Shown: positions 42,901 to 52,200 of the stretch, in pieces
How positions within the stretch are numbered: the first letter of the stretch is position 1
How the letters are laid out: every line of letters begins with the position of its first letter
NCBI RefSeq assembly: GCF_003443735.1
Contig: NZ_CP031969.1
Coordinates: 9,238,001 to 9,302,000, forward strand
DNA from: Streptomyces sp. CC0208
GTDB taxonomy: Bacteria > Actinomycetota > Actinomycetes > Streptomycetales > Streptomycetaceae
DNA: 64,000 nucleotides
Reading direction: 5' to 3'
Program-made: the position numbers and the translations under genes
The notes under the pieces: generated by a model
Databases searched by the model: none
Seen by the model: the letters and a program-made list of their open reading frames with translations, nothing else
Told to the model about the DNA's origin: nothing

Positions 42901-45900
42901 CCCGTGTACGACCGCCCCGGCCGTCCCCGACGACGTCGTCTCTGACATCACCACCGCCTACGACAACCAGGCGGTCGGAGTGGCGCCCACTCTGGGCGAG
43001 ATCACCGCCTCCTACCGGGTCGCAAGCTACGACGCTGACAAGAAGCCCGTCTACCAGCAGGCCTCCGGATCCACCTACGACAAGCTGGGCCGCCCGCTCA
43101 CCGCGACCAACGCCCTCAACCGCACAGTCAAGACCACCTACGTCCCCGACGACACCGGCTACGGCCCGCTGACGTCCAAGACCACCATCGACCCCAAGCT
43201 CTACACCTCCACCACCGAAGTCGACCCGGCCTGGGGCACTGCGACCAAGACCACCGACGCCAACGGCAACATCACCGAGTGGGCCTTCGACGCGCTCGGC
43301 CGCCTGGTCTCGGTCTGGAAGCCGGACCGCTCCCGCGTTCTCCAGGACGCCGCCAGCATCGTCTACGCCTACAGCATCAACAACGACAAAGAGACTTGGG
43401 TCCGCACCGACGCCCTCAAGGCCGACGGCAAGACCTACAACAGCTCCTACGAGATCTTCGACGGACTGCTGCGCTCCCGCCAAAAGCAGGTCCCCGCACC
43501 CAATGGCGGACGGGTGATCTCCGAAACCCTCTACGACGACCGCGGCCTGGCCTACATCACCAACAGCCAGGTCCACGACAACAACGCCCCCTCGGGCACC
43601 CTGGCCAACACTTTCCAGGGCTCCGTGCCCGCCTCCATCGAGACGGTCTACGACGCTGCCGGCCGTGCCACCGACTCGATCTTCCGGGTCTACAACGAGG
43701 AGAAGTGGCGCACCAAGACCGACGACCAGGGCGACCGCACCGCCGTCACCGCCACCGCGGGCGGCACCGGCACCCTGACGGTCAAGGACGCACGCGGCCG
43801 GATCACCGAACGCCGCGAGTACGGCGGCCCCGCCCCGACCGGCAGCGACTACACCCGCACCCTTTACGAGTACACCCCCGGCGGTCAGCTCAAGAAGATG
43901 ACCGGACCAGACGGGGCGGCCTGGACCTACGGCTACGATCTGCGCGGCCGCAAGATCACCTCCACCGACCCTGACAAGGGACAGATCGATACCACCTACA
44001 ACGACGCCGACCAGCCGCTCACGGCCACGTCCACCCTGAACGGTGTCTCCCACACCCTGATAACCGACTACGACGAACTCGGCCGCAAGGTTGGTACCTG
44101 GGACGGAGTGAAGGACAACGCCCACCAGTTGACCAAGTTCACCTACGACTCCCTGACCAAGGGACAGCCGACTGCGGCAATCCGCTACGTAGGCGGGACT
44201 ACCGGGAAGATCTACTCCCAGGTCGTCACCGGCTACGACATGCTCGGCCGTCCCAAGGGCACCAAGACCGTCATCGCCGCTGCCGACCCCCTGGCCCAGG
44301 CCCTCACGGCCGTTGGCACCTCTCCGACGTTCACCACGTCAACCACCTACAACATCGACGGCACCGTCCAGTCCACTTCCATGCCCGCGGCGGCCGGCCT
44401 GCCCGCCGAAACCGTCACCAACAGCTACAACGACCTCGGGCTGCTCACCGGCACCGACGGCATGACCGACTACGTCCAGAACATCGGCTACTCCCCGTAC
44501 GGCGAGATCGAGGAGACCCGCCTGGGCACCTCCACCGGCGCCAAGCAACTCCAGATCCTCAACCGCTACGAGGATGGCACCCGGCGCTTGTCCAACACGC
44601 ACACTGTTGACCAGACCAACACCGGCTACACCAGCGACGTCGACTACATTTACGACGCCACCGGCAACGTCAAGTCGGTCGCTGACAAGGTCAACGGCAC
44701 GGACACCCAGTGCTTCTCCTACGACGGCTACCGCCGCCTGACCGATGCCTGGACCCCTTCCTCCAACGACTGCGCCACCGCCCCCTCGGCAACGGCCCTC
44801 GGCGGCCCGGCCCCGTACTGGACCAGCTGGACCTACAAGGTCGGCGGACTGCGCGACACCCAGACCGAGCACAAGATCACCGCTAACACCACCACCGCGT
44901 ACGGCTACCCGGCCGTCAACGCCAACGGCGCTGGCCAGCCCCACACCCTGACCTCAGTCACGGTCAACGGTGGCACGGCCAAGGACTACAAGTACGACGA
45001 GCAGGGCAACACCACCAAGCGCTACGGCACCACCGGCAGCGCGCAGGGCCTCGTCTGGGACATCGAAGGGGAACTGAGTAGCCTCACCGAAGGCACCAAG
45101 ACCACCGACTACCTCTATGACGCCAGTGGCGAACTCCTGATCCGCCGTGGCCCCGTCAAGACCGTGCTCTACCTGGGCGGCCAGGAGCTCCACTACGACA
45201 CGGCTGCCAAGAAGTTCACCGCTCAGCGCTACTACCCGGCCGGCGACGCCACCATCGTTCGCACCGAGACTGGCCTGTCCTGGATGGTCGACGACCACCA
45301 CGGCACCGCCTCGATGACGGTTGACGCCACCACCCAGGCCATCACCCGCCGGTACACCAGCCCCTTCGGTGAGGCACGCGGCGCGACACCGTCGGGCTGG
45401 CCCGACGACAAGGGATTCCTCGGTAAACCCGCCGACGCCGACACCGGCCTCACTCACCTCGGCGCCCGCGAATATGACCCCGCCACCGGCCGCTTCCTCT
45501 CATTGGATCCCGTCCTCGCCCCCGAGGACCACGAGTCCCTCAACGGCTACGCCTACGCCGACAACACCCCGGTCACCAAGTCCGACCCCACCGGCCTGAA
45601 GCCGATCACGGACTGCGAACGCGGATGCAACGACGGCAAGGGCGGCAGATACTACGACTCCATGACAATGGGCCCACACGGGACCTGGGTCTACCACTCA
45701 ACGAAGACCTACACGCAGACGTTTCAATACGAGAAGGCAGGCGGCGGTACCGGAAGCGGCAGCATGACTGTCACCATCCGCACCGACGGAGGCATTAAGT
45801 CGGCGCACATCGAGTTCAAGATGGGCCCCGATCCGAAGCCTGAGGCAAGAGACGGATCGCAGTGCAGGTCCTGCTACGCCATGGGAACCAATCCCTACTA

Positions 45901-46570
45901 CGATCCGAATGCTCCCGACGACTTCCCTGACAGACCCAAGATGGCGACCTGGCAGAAGGTTGTGGTGGGCGTCGTCTCGGCTGTGGCACTGGCTGTTGTC
46001 GCCGCTCCCGTAGCTGTCGCTATGGGTGAAGGATGCCTGGCCACGGCTCCAGTGTGTGCCGCGGAAATTGCGGAAGTGATGACCGGCGGTGCTTCAGGGG
46101 GAAGCGCGGTAGTAGGCGGAGGGGCCGCAGTCGGCGTCGGTGCGTACAGCGCGGCACGCACTACACGCCTGGGCGGCACGTACTACACCCCCGCAACAGG
46201 CCTCAAAGCTCTCATCAACCCAGCCGGGGGCAAGACAAACTGCCGGGCGTGCGTCATTTCACTTGATCAACTCATGGCCAACGGGGCACGGTCGAGCGCC
46301 ATTCCTAACTTGGAACGCGGTTCCGAGAAGGTGATTGAAGATTTCTACGGAGTAAGGTTTCGAGCCAGGAGCTTCTCCAACATCGTGGCTGACATGCAGA
46401 AGGCGGGCCCTGGAGCCCGAGGCATCGTGTGGGGACTGGACGCCGATGGAGGCCACGTGTTCAATGTGATCAACTCCGGTGGAAGGGTGACGTTTCTAGA
46501 TGGGCAATCCGGCAACGCCAGCCATGCGGCCGGATGGGACAGCTATAAATTCATGAGGACAGACGAATGA
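39944..46570 (+). CDS. secreted RHS-repeat polymorphic toxin with papain-fold C-terminal domain
   Basis: A 2208-aa protein; ATG 39944 follows GGGGA, and the upstream extension is not needed. An N-terminal basic and hydrophobic segment (RRWLGRGVLVASLCLLPQVV) acts as an export signal. Residues ~280-1870 are the RHS/YD-repeat shell, ending in the core motif GLTHLGAREYDPATGRFLSL and LDPVLAPEDHESLNGYAYAD. The variable tip begins after KSDPTGLKP, with a hydrophobic segment (VVVGVVSAVALAVVAAPVAV), and ends in a papain-fold toxin. Candidate catalytic residues are Cys2100 in TNCRACVISLDQ (Cys2103 alternative), His2171 in GHVFNVI and Asp2186 in TFLDGQSG. Such domains are peptidases or deamidases. The tip is lower in GC than the shell. 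The immunity gene overlaps by 4 bp. Confidence 0.9.
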   Translation: MSSPPFRRRLPGAVARRWLGRGVLVASLCLLPQVVVPPGYDFAAQAQPSPARKKLEDRPEAKIDKVGVLKPGTSKAPKDKAAPAARETRERLKKASWPEAGKASADVPATGGAAVTVGGLGVKLAQQPVTAVAKAPKSKTAAKGTGPAEKVALRLHSQAAAKKAGINGVLLTVDPVGAASGKSVGDTDNLRISLDYSSFSDVYGGNFGPRLRLVTLPTCALTTPQKKSCRIQRPVAGAGNDAGSQTLTGTLSAHTLNAGTPMLMAAAADSSGGGSDYSATSLSPTATWEAGGSTGDFTWNYPLRVPPATAGPAPNLSISYNSASVDGRTAGENNQTSVIGEGFSITESYIERKYGSCKDDGQSGKGDQCWKYANATLVLNGKAVELVNACTDKTACDSAALSQASGGTWKVKNEDGTRVEHLAGATGNGDDNTEYWKVTDASGIQYFFGKHRLPGWSDKGTADTADDDPVTNSVWTVPVFGDDSGEPCYKSTGFADSFCNQAWRWNLDYVVDPHGNASAYWYGKETNYYSKNADTSVNGTGYTRGGYLNRIDYGLRSDLIYAKPAAQQVRFTYDERCVVSGGCSSLTKDTKANWPDVPFDMICASNTKCTTQIGPAFFTRKRLTDITTSVWTGTGTTQRDVDTWHLDQNFPDTGDASSPSLWLKSIQNTGKANTTAAAMPPVVFGGIQMSNHVEGSTPDTLRYIKWRVRKITSETGSTITVNYSGPDCIWGTSMPAAIDKNTRRCFPVKWSQSGATPVTDWFHKYVVTSVFQDDPYGHGDTNEKYYDYQDGAGWAYADDEGLTKASNRTWSQWRGYRKVVETSGDSDGPRSKKSTLYMRGLNGEKELDDTARVEKVTDSTGTAIDDSRQYAGFVRETIVYNGTEELSGTINTPWSHNTGSHTYSWGTTDSWIIQAGETATRTKTSTGTRTVTQKTTYDPTYGMPITVEDSGDAAKTGDESCVKTSYARNTTAWLVNTVSRSETYAVPCTTAPAVPDDVVSDITTAYDNQAVGVAPTLGEITASYRVASYDADKKPVYQQASGSTYDKLGRPLTATNALNRTVKTTYVPDDTGYGPLTSKTTIDPKLYTSTTEVDPAWGTATKTTDANGNITEWAFDALGRLVSVWKPDRSRVLQDAASIVYAYSINNDKETWVRTDALKADGKTYNSSYEIFDGLLRSRQKQVPAPNGGRVISETLYDDRGLAYITNSQVHDNNAPSGTLANTFQGSVPASIETVYDAAGRATDSIFRVYNEEKWRTKTDDQGDRTAVTATAGGTGTLTVKDARGRITERREYGGPAPTGSDYTRTLYEYTPGGQLKKMTGPDGAAWTYGYDLRGRKITSTDPDKGQIDTTYNDADQPLTATSTLNGVSHTLITDYDELGRKVGTWDGVKDNAHQLTKFTYDSLTKGQPTAAIRYVGGTTGKIYSQVVTGYDMLGRPKGTKTVIAAADPLAQALTAVGTSPTFTTSTTYNIDGTVQSTSMPAAAGLPAETVTNSYNDLGLLTGTDGMTDYVQNIGYSPYGEIEETRLGTSTGAKQLQILNRYEDGTRRLSNTHTVDQTNTGYTSDVDYIYDATGNVKSVADKVNGTDTQCFSYDGYRRLTDAWTPSSNDCATAPSATALGGPAPYWTSWTYKVGGLRDTQTEHKITANTTTAYGYPAVNANGAGQPHTLTSVTVNGGTAKDYKYDEQGNTTKRYGTTGSAQGLVWDIEGELSSLTEGTKTTDYLYDASGELLIRRGPVKTVLYLGGQELHYDTAAKKFTAQRYYPAGDATIVRTETGLSWMVDDHHGTASMTVDATTQAITRRYTSPFGEARGATPSGWPDDKGFLGKPADADTGLTHLGAREYDPATGRFLSLDPVLAPEDHESLNGYAYADNTPVTKSDPTGLKPITDCERGCNDGKGGRYYDSMTMGPHGTWVYHSTKTYTQTFQYEKAGGGTGSGSMTVTIRTDGGIKSAHIEFKMGPDPKPEARDGSQCRSCYAMGTNPYYDPNAPDDFPDRPKMATWQKVVVGVVSAVALAVVAAPVAVAMGEGCLATAPVCAAEIAEVMTGGASGGSAVVGGGAAVGVGAYSAARTTRLGGTYYTPATGLKALINPAGGKTNCRACVISLDQLMANGARSSAIPNLERGSEKVIEDFYGVRFRARSFSNIVADMQKAGPGARGIVWGLDADGGHVFNVINSGGRVTFLDGQSGNASHAAGWDSYKFMRTDE

Positions 46571-46827
46571 TCTCAGAAGAGCAGGCTCGCTTGATTGCAG
46601 AAGAATTTCTGCAAGAAAGTAAGAGGCCTACTGAGCCCGAGTTGGCTATCAACTGGAATAGGGCGCGAGTGAAGGAAGGAATCCTTATCGCCCCTTATAA
46701 TTCCGCAGAATTCTTGAGCACCGGCGAGAATCAATTGCTGGATTGTTGGCCAATCTTGGTGGATCTAGCCTCAGGGCAAGCCCGATTCGGCGAGCTGGAA
46801 GAGCGTCCCTTCTGGAAGGGGGCGTAG
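46567..46827 (+). CDS. Imm35-type immunity protein
   Basis: An 86-aa protein overlapping the toxin stop (ATGA), so always co-translated. ISEEQARLIAEEFLQESKR, IAPYNSAEFLSTGENQLLDC and WPILVDLASGQARFGELEE match the Imm35/YrhB pattern: helix, YNS-x-E-F strand, then P-I-L-V-D and G. It should neutralise the papain-fold toxin next door. Base composition is clearly lower in GC than the surroundings, like the toxin tip, so the pair moved as a cassette. Confidence 0.85.
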   Translation: MISEEQARLIAEEFLQESKRPTEPELAINWNRARVKEGILIAPYNSAEFLSTGENQLLDCWPILVDLASGQARFGELEERPFWKGA

Positions 46828-46835
46828 CCGGGTAT

Positions 46836-46870
46836 TTTCCGTGGGCCCGCATCAGGCGGGCCCACGGAAA
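46836..46870. terminator. strong hairpin terminator after the toxin-immunity cassette
   Basis: A perfect 15-bp stem (TTTCCGTGGGCCCGC and its complement) with a 5-nt loop, 9 bp after the immunity gene stop. Confidence 0.85.
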
Positions 46871-47010
46871 TAAACCCGGTGTGTCAATTGGGGCTGAGGT
46901 CCCTCGCCTGATCTCTGGGCTGTGCGCTTATAAACGGGCTGGTGACATTGATCGCTGAGCGAACAGACTGTGATGAACTCCGAGAAGCCCTCACTGAACC
47001 TCTTTCATCC

Positions 47011-47494
47011 TCAATAGTCGCAGGTCAAGAGTGTGTGGATGGCTTGTACGACGGTGCTAATACGCCGGGTTGAACATCTGGCTCGCCGTAACAGTCGCCA
47101 GGACTTCAGCTGTGCGAAGGCGCGTTCGCCGGGAGCCCGCAGCCGGGCGTGGTCGCGGTTGAACTGCTGGTAGTGCTCGGGCTGTTCGTGGTGGTGGTAG
47201 TAGGGGGTGCGGACGGTGGCGCCGGCACCCTGGTAGGCCCGGTCGGCGAGGACGAGGATCTGGCGGGTCAGGCAGGCTTGGACGATGCCGTGGGCGCGGG
47301 CCGCGGTGAGGTCGTGGGTACGTCCTGGTGTCGCGCGCGAGAACCACAGCGGGGTTCCGCCGGGCCGCGATGACCTGGATGTTCATGCCATGCTGCTTGT
47401 GTTTCTGCGAGTAGTGTGGCTCGTCCGCCTTGAAGCGGTCGGTCGGGATGAGCATCCCGTCGACGATGACGAAGTCCCCCTCGCCCAGCCCGAC
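47011..47494 (-). pseudogene. DDE_Tnp_4 (IS5-type) transposase, 5'-truncated and frameshifted
   Basis: On the minus strand the catalytic half reads EGDFVIVDGMLIPTDRFKAD (first Asp), then HGMNIQVIA. After a frameshift near 47370 it continues GGTPLWFSRATPGRTHDLTA, then ILVLADRAYQGAGATVRTPY (second Asp), then RAPGERAFAQLKSWRLLRRA (Glu region), and ends TVVQAIHTLLTCDY with TGA at 47011. The 5' part is cut off exactly at the left end of the next element (47495). Confidence 0.8.
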
Positions 47495-48368
47495 TAAAGC
47501 GCGTTGCAGAAGGCCGTGATCTGGGCATTTTCCTTGTATGCGTGGGGTGTTGAGGGCTGATCCGTTGTGGGTGGAGACGTTCACGGGGCTGCGGATGACG
47601 CAGTTCGAGCGGTTGCTGAAGGCGGTGCGGGAGCGTGGTGGCGATGGGCCGCGGATCGGCCGGCCGTGGTGTCTGCCGCTTTCCGAGCGGGTGCTGGTGG
47701 TAGCGGTCTACTACCGGACGAACCTCACCATGCGGCATCTCGCGCCACTGTTCGGCATCTCGCCGGCCACCGTGTGCCGTGTCATCCAGCGGCTTGGCCC
47801 CCTCCTCGCGATCGCGCCGACCTCGCGTCCGGCCGATGCCGCGGACCGGTTGTGGATCGTCGACGGCACCCTGGTCCCGGTGCGCGACCGCAAGGTCGGC
47901 GCCTTGAGCCGCAACTACCGGTTCTCCGCGAACGTGCAGGCCATCATCGACGCCGACACCCGCCTGGTCGTGGCCACCGCCCGCCCCGCCCCGGGCAACA
48001 AGGCCGACGCCCATGTCTGGCGCAACTCCGGCCTGCCGGAGCAGTGCCAGGGAGCCACGGTGCTCGGCGACGGCGCCTACATCAACACTGGCCTGGTCGT
48101 CCCGCACCGCAAACGACCCGGCCGGGCGCTGCTGGCCGGCGAACAAGCCGACAACGCCGAGCATCGCCGGGTCCGTGCACGGGTCGAGCATGCGATCGGC
48201 CGCCTGAAGAACTACAAGATCCTTCGTGACTGCCGACAGCACGGCGATGGCCTGCATCACGCCGTACAAGCGGTCGCGCACATGCACAACCTCGCCCTGT
48301 CCGCGTGATCAGCACAGCCGTAGACGGGACCTGACCTGCAAACTCACGGCCTTCTGTAACGCGCTTTA
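47495..48368 (+). mobile_element. complete IS5-type insertion sequence
   Basis: The terminal inverted repeats are TAAAGCGCGTTGCAGAAGGC at 47495 and TAAAGCGCGTTACAGAAGGC on the other strand ending at 48368, matching over about 25 bp with one mismatch. The length is 874 bp with one transposase gene. The junction bases read CTAAAG and CTTTAG, so a short TA or YTAR-type target duplication is possible. Confidence 0.9.
47538..48308 (+). CDS. IS5-type transposase (HTH_Tnp_4 and DDE_Tnp_4)
   Basis: A 256-aa intact protein. An N-terminal HTH region (LSERVLVVAVYYRTNLTMRH, then LAPLFGISPATVCRVIQRL) is followed by the DDE domain: LWIVDGTLVPVRDRKVG (Asp), GATVLGDGAYINTGLVVPHR (Asp), RRVRARVEHAIGRLKNYKIL (Glu). 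No frameshift or stop, so the element may be active. Confidence 0.93.
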   Translation: MRGVLRADPLWVETFTGLRMTQFERLLKAVRERGGDGPRIGRPWCLPLSERVLVVAVYYRTNLTMRHLAPLFGISPATVCRVIQRLGPLLAIAPTSRPADAADRLWIVDGTLVPVRDRKVGALSRNYRFSANVQAIIDADTRLVVATARPAPGNKADAHVWRNSGLPEQCQGATVLGDGAYINTGLVVPHRKRPGRALLAGEQADNAEHRRVRARVEHAIGRLKNYKILRDCRQHGDGLHHAVQAVAHMHNLALSA

Positions 48369-49146
48369 GGTTCTGTCTCTTTGGTCAGTGGCGGGTCCAG
48401 ATGAGGATGCCCGTGAGGTGGAGTGCGGCCTGGTAGGCGATGGCGAGTTTGTCGGTTCGTGTGGCCAGGCCGCGCCACTGCTTGAGGCGGTTGATGCACC
48501 GTTCGACGGTGTTGCGCTGCTTGTATGTCTCGCGGTCGAAGCCGGGCGGTCGGCCGCCGAGTCGGCCTCGCCGCAGGCGGTGGCCGACTTGGTCGGAGGG
48601 CTGCGGGATGACTGCACGGATGCCTCGGCGTCGCAGGTGGCTGCGGATGGCGCGGGTGGAGTGCGCGCGGTCGGCCAGAACGGCCAGGGGTCGGGTCCGG
48701 GGCCTGCCGGAGCCGGTGCGGGGCAACGCGGATGCGGGACCTCACCGTTTCGAAGGCGGGTGCATCGCCTGCCTGGCCTGCGGTGACGGTGAAGGCGAGG
48801 GGTCATGCCCGGCCGTCTGCGGCCAGGTGGACTTTGGTGCTCAGTCCGCCGCGTGAGCGTCCGAGTGGGTGATCGGCGGGCTCGCCGGGTGGGCTGCCCC
48901 TTTTTGAGGGCTCCGGCGGCGTGCTGGTGGGCCCGGACGACCGTGGAGTCCACCGACACTGTCCAGTCGATGTCGTCGTCGGCGTCCGCTGCCGCCAGGA
49001 CGGCAGTGAGGATCATCTCCCAGGTGCCGTCGACGGCCCATCTGATCAGCCGCTTGTGCGCGGTCTTGAACGAGCCGAGCTCGTCGGGAAGGTCCCGCCA
49101 GGGCGAGTTGGTGCGGTACTTCCAGGCGAGCAGCCACACCACCCTA
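48369..49146 (-). pseudogene. IS5-family transposase with stop codon, frameshift and missing N-terminus
   Basis: On the minus strand the frame starts without its N-terminus at VVWLLAWKYRTNSPWRDLPD, continues to DWTVSVDSTVVRAHQHAAGA, and reaches STKVHLAADGRA followed by TGA near 48803, where relatives have Arg. After another single-base shift near 48725 it continues PRTGSGRPRTRPLAVLADRA and KQRNTVERCINRLKQWRGLA to the normal end. The outer end GGTTCTGTCTCTTTGGTCAG at 48369 abuts the neighbouring IS5-type element directly. Confidence 0.82.
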
Positions 49147-49287
49147 GACGGCCCCTACGCACCAGACGGCTTCGTGCCGTGTGGAGGGGATGATCCGCAG
49201 GTGGGCCCTCCGGTTAGGGTGGCGGGGGTGCGTGCTTCGGGTTGGTGCGCGTGAAGTGGCCGTGGTTTTGAGGGGGGTTCACGGGGG

Positions 49288-52200
49288 ATGGGCTACGTCC
49301 TGCCTGGCTGGATGGACGAGATCCTGGACTTCATCGGGATCAACTGGCCGAACGTCGACGAGGACGACTACCGTGAAATGGCGGATGCCATGCGGGAGTT
49401 CGCGGACCAGTTCGAGGGGCACGGTGCGGAGGCGCATGCGGCGGTCAGCCGCATTCTGGCCTCCAGTGAGGGTGCTGCGGTCGATGCGCTGCAGGAGCAC
49501 TGGGACTTGGTGAAGTCCGGGCATCTGGAGAAGGTGCCCGATATCGCCCGGCTGTTCTCGGATGCCTGTGATGTGGTAGCGGACATCATCTTCGGGATGA
49601 AGACCAAGGCCGAGATCGAACTCGGTGCCATGGCGGCCTCGATCGGTGTCAGCCTGGGTCTTGCGGTCGTGACCGGCGGCCTGTCGGCGATCGTCGGGGC
49701 GGCGGAGACGGCCGCGATGCGCCAGCTGATCAAGCGGATCATCGACGAGGCGGCCGACCAGATCGTCGACGAACTCCTCGCCCGGGTCACCGAGCCGATC
49801 ACCGGCCGGCTGGAGCAAATGGTCGAGGACACGGTCCTGGACCTGACCGACAACCTCATCAAGCTCCCGCCTGCCACCGGCGGCGCCGGTGCGGGGGAGG
49901 GGGGTCACGGCGGCATCCACACCGGCATGACCCTCGCCTCGGCAGGCGGACCCTCCGGAGGCGGCGGGGGAGGGGGTGGTGGCCGGGTCTTCATCGACCA
50001 TGAGGAGTACGAGAACGGGGCGGGCAAGCTGTCCCGCCACGGCGAGGCCATGAGCACCGACTCGCTCGGTTCGCTGGGCCGGGCCAAGGGCGCCTTCGGC
50101 CGCACGAGGGGCCGTGATCCGTTCACCCAGGCGTTCGACTCCGTGCTGCATGGTGCGCTCAACGGTGCGGAGAAGGCGCTGAAGAAGGTCGGCAAGCACC
50201 TTACGGAGGACGTGCCTGGTGGGTTGCGTGCCACCTCGCGCACCCATCGCCAAAACGACAGCGACATCTCCGACCGGCTCAAGACGCTGACCAAGGGGGA
50301 GTCGGACACCCCCAGGGTGCCCGGCGCCCGCAGCGGCGGGCGGGGTGGCAAGGGCCCAGATCCGCTGAACAGCGCCCGCGATGATGCGCGCCACCACGGT
50401 GTGGAGCCGGACAAGCGCATCTGCCGTACCGACCCGGTCGATGTGGCCAGCGGCCAGATGCTGCTGGAACAAAAGGACCTGGATCTTCCCGGGGTGCTGC
50501 CGCTGGTCCTCAAGCGCACGCACCTGTCCGACTACACCTTCGGGGTGTGGTTCGGCCGCTCGTGGGCCTCGACGCTGGACGAACGCATCGAGGTCGACAT
50601 CCGCAACCAGGCGATGTGGGCGCGCGAGGACGGCACCGTCCTCATCTACGACCGGCTGCCCGGCCCGCAGACGCCAGAGGTGATGCCGCTGGAAGGTCCG
50701 CGTATCCCGCTGCGGCGCATCTCCGAGGTGGGCGCCCAGAATCTGGAGTTCGCGGCCACTGATCCGCGCACCGGTTGGACGCGCTACTTCTCCAAGCCGG
50801 GCGGCAAGGGCTGGCAGCTGTGGCTGACCACCATCGAGGACCGTAACGGCAACCAGATCGACATCCACCGCGACGCCACCGGCCGCCCCCTCGACATCAC
50901 CCACAGCGGCGGCTACGACATCAGCATCTCCGCCGACCGTGGCCGCGTCACCGCCCTCGCCCTCCGCGGCCAGAACGACGGCGAACCAGCCCTGCCCGTC
51001 ATCGAGTTCGGCTACGACGAAGACGGCGATCTCACCGAGGTCATCAACTCCTCCGGAATCCCGCTGCGCTTCACCTACGACACCCTGGGCCGCATCACGT
51101 CGTGGACCGACCGCAACGACTCCACCTACCGCTACATCTACGACGCGGCCGGCCGCGTGGTGCAGACGGTGGGGCCGTCCGGGATGCTCTCGTCCACGTT
51201 CGCCTACGACACCACCAACCGGATCACCCGGTATACCGACTCGATGGGTGCCACGACCGTCTACCAGCTGGACGAGCGGCAGCAGATCGTCGCGGAGACC
51301 GACCCGCTGGGCCACACCACCGCCTACGTGTTCGATGCGCGGGACCGGATCCTGGAGCAGACCGACGCGCTGGGCCACACCGTGCGCTTCGAACGCGACG
51401 AGCGCGGCAACCTGGTCGGCTTCGTCGCGCCCGACGGGCTCCGCACCACCGCGGTCTTCAACGACCTGGACCTTCCGGTGACCATCACCGAACGCGGAGG
51501 CCGCCAGCGGCACTTCGCCTACGACGCGCGCGGCAACCGCACCGCCGTCATCGACATCGACAGAGCCCGTACCGACTACGAGGTCGACGAACGCGGTCAC
51601 GTCACCGCGGTACGCAACGCAGCCGGCGAGGTCACCCGGATACGCAACGACGCGGCAGGCCTGCCGGTGGAGATCACCGCCCCCGACGGGGCCCGCGTGA
51701 CCCTCGTCCGTGACCGCTTCGGCCGGGTCACCGAGGTGACGGACGCCCTCGGCGGCACGATGCGCATGACCTGGACGATCGAGGGCCGGCCCCTGTGGCG
51801 GGAACTGCCCGACGGCACCCGCGAGGAGTGGACCTGGGACGGCGAGGGCAACCTGCTTGCCCACACCGACCGGGCCGGGCACACCACCACCCACGCGGTC
51901 ACCCACTTCGACCGGCGCACCGCCACCCGCACCGCCGACGGCGCCGCCTACCAGTTCACCCACGACAGCGAACTGCGCCTGGCCACCGTGGTGAACGCCC
52001 AGGGGCAGCAGTGGCGCTACCAGTACGACGCTGCCGGCCGCCTGACAGCGGAGACGGACTTCGACGGCCGCACCCTGACCTACGAACACGACGCCCTGGG
52101 GCGTCTGACCCGCCGCACCAACGCCGCCGGACAGTCCCTGGCCTACGAGCGTGACCTGTTGGGGCGGATCGTGCGCATGCAGCACGACGATGGCACCACC

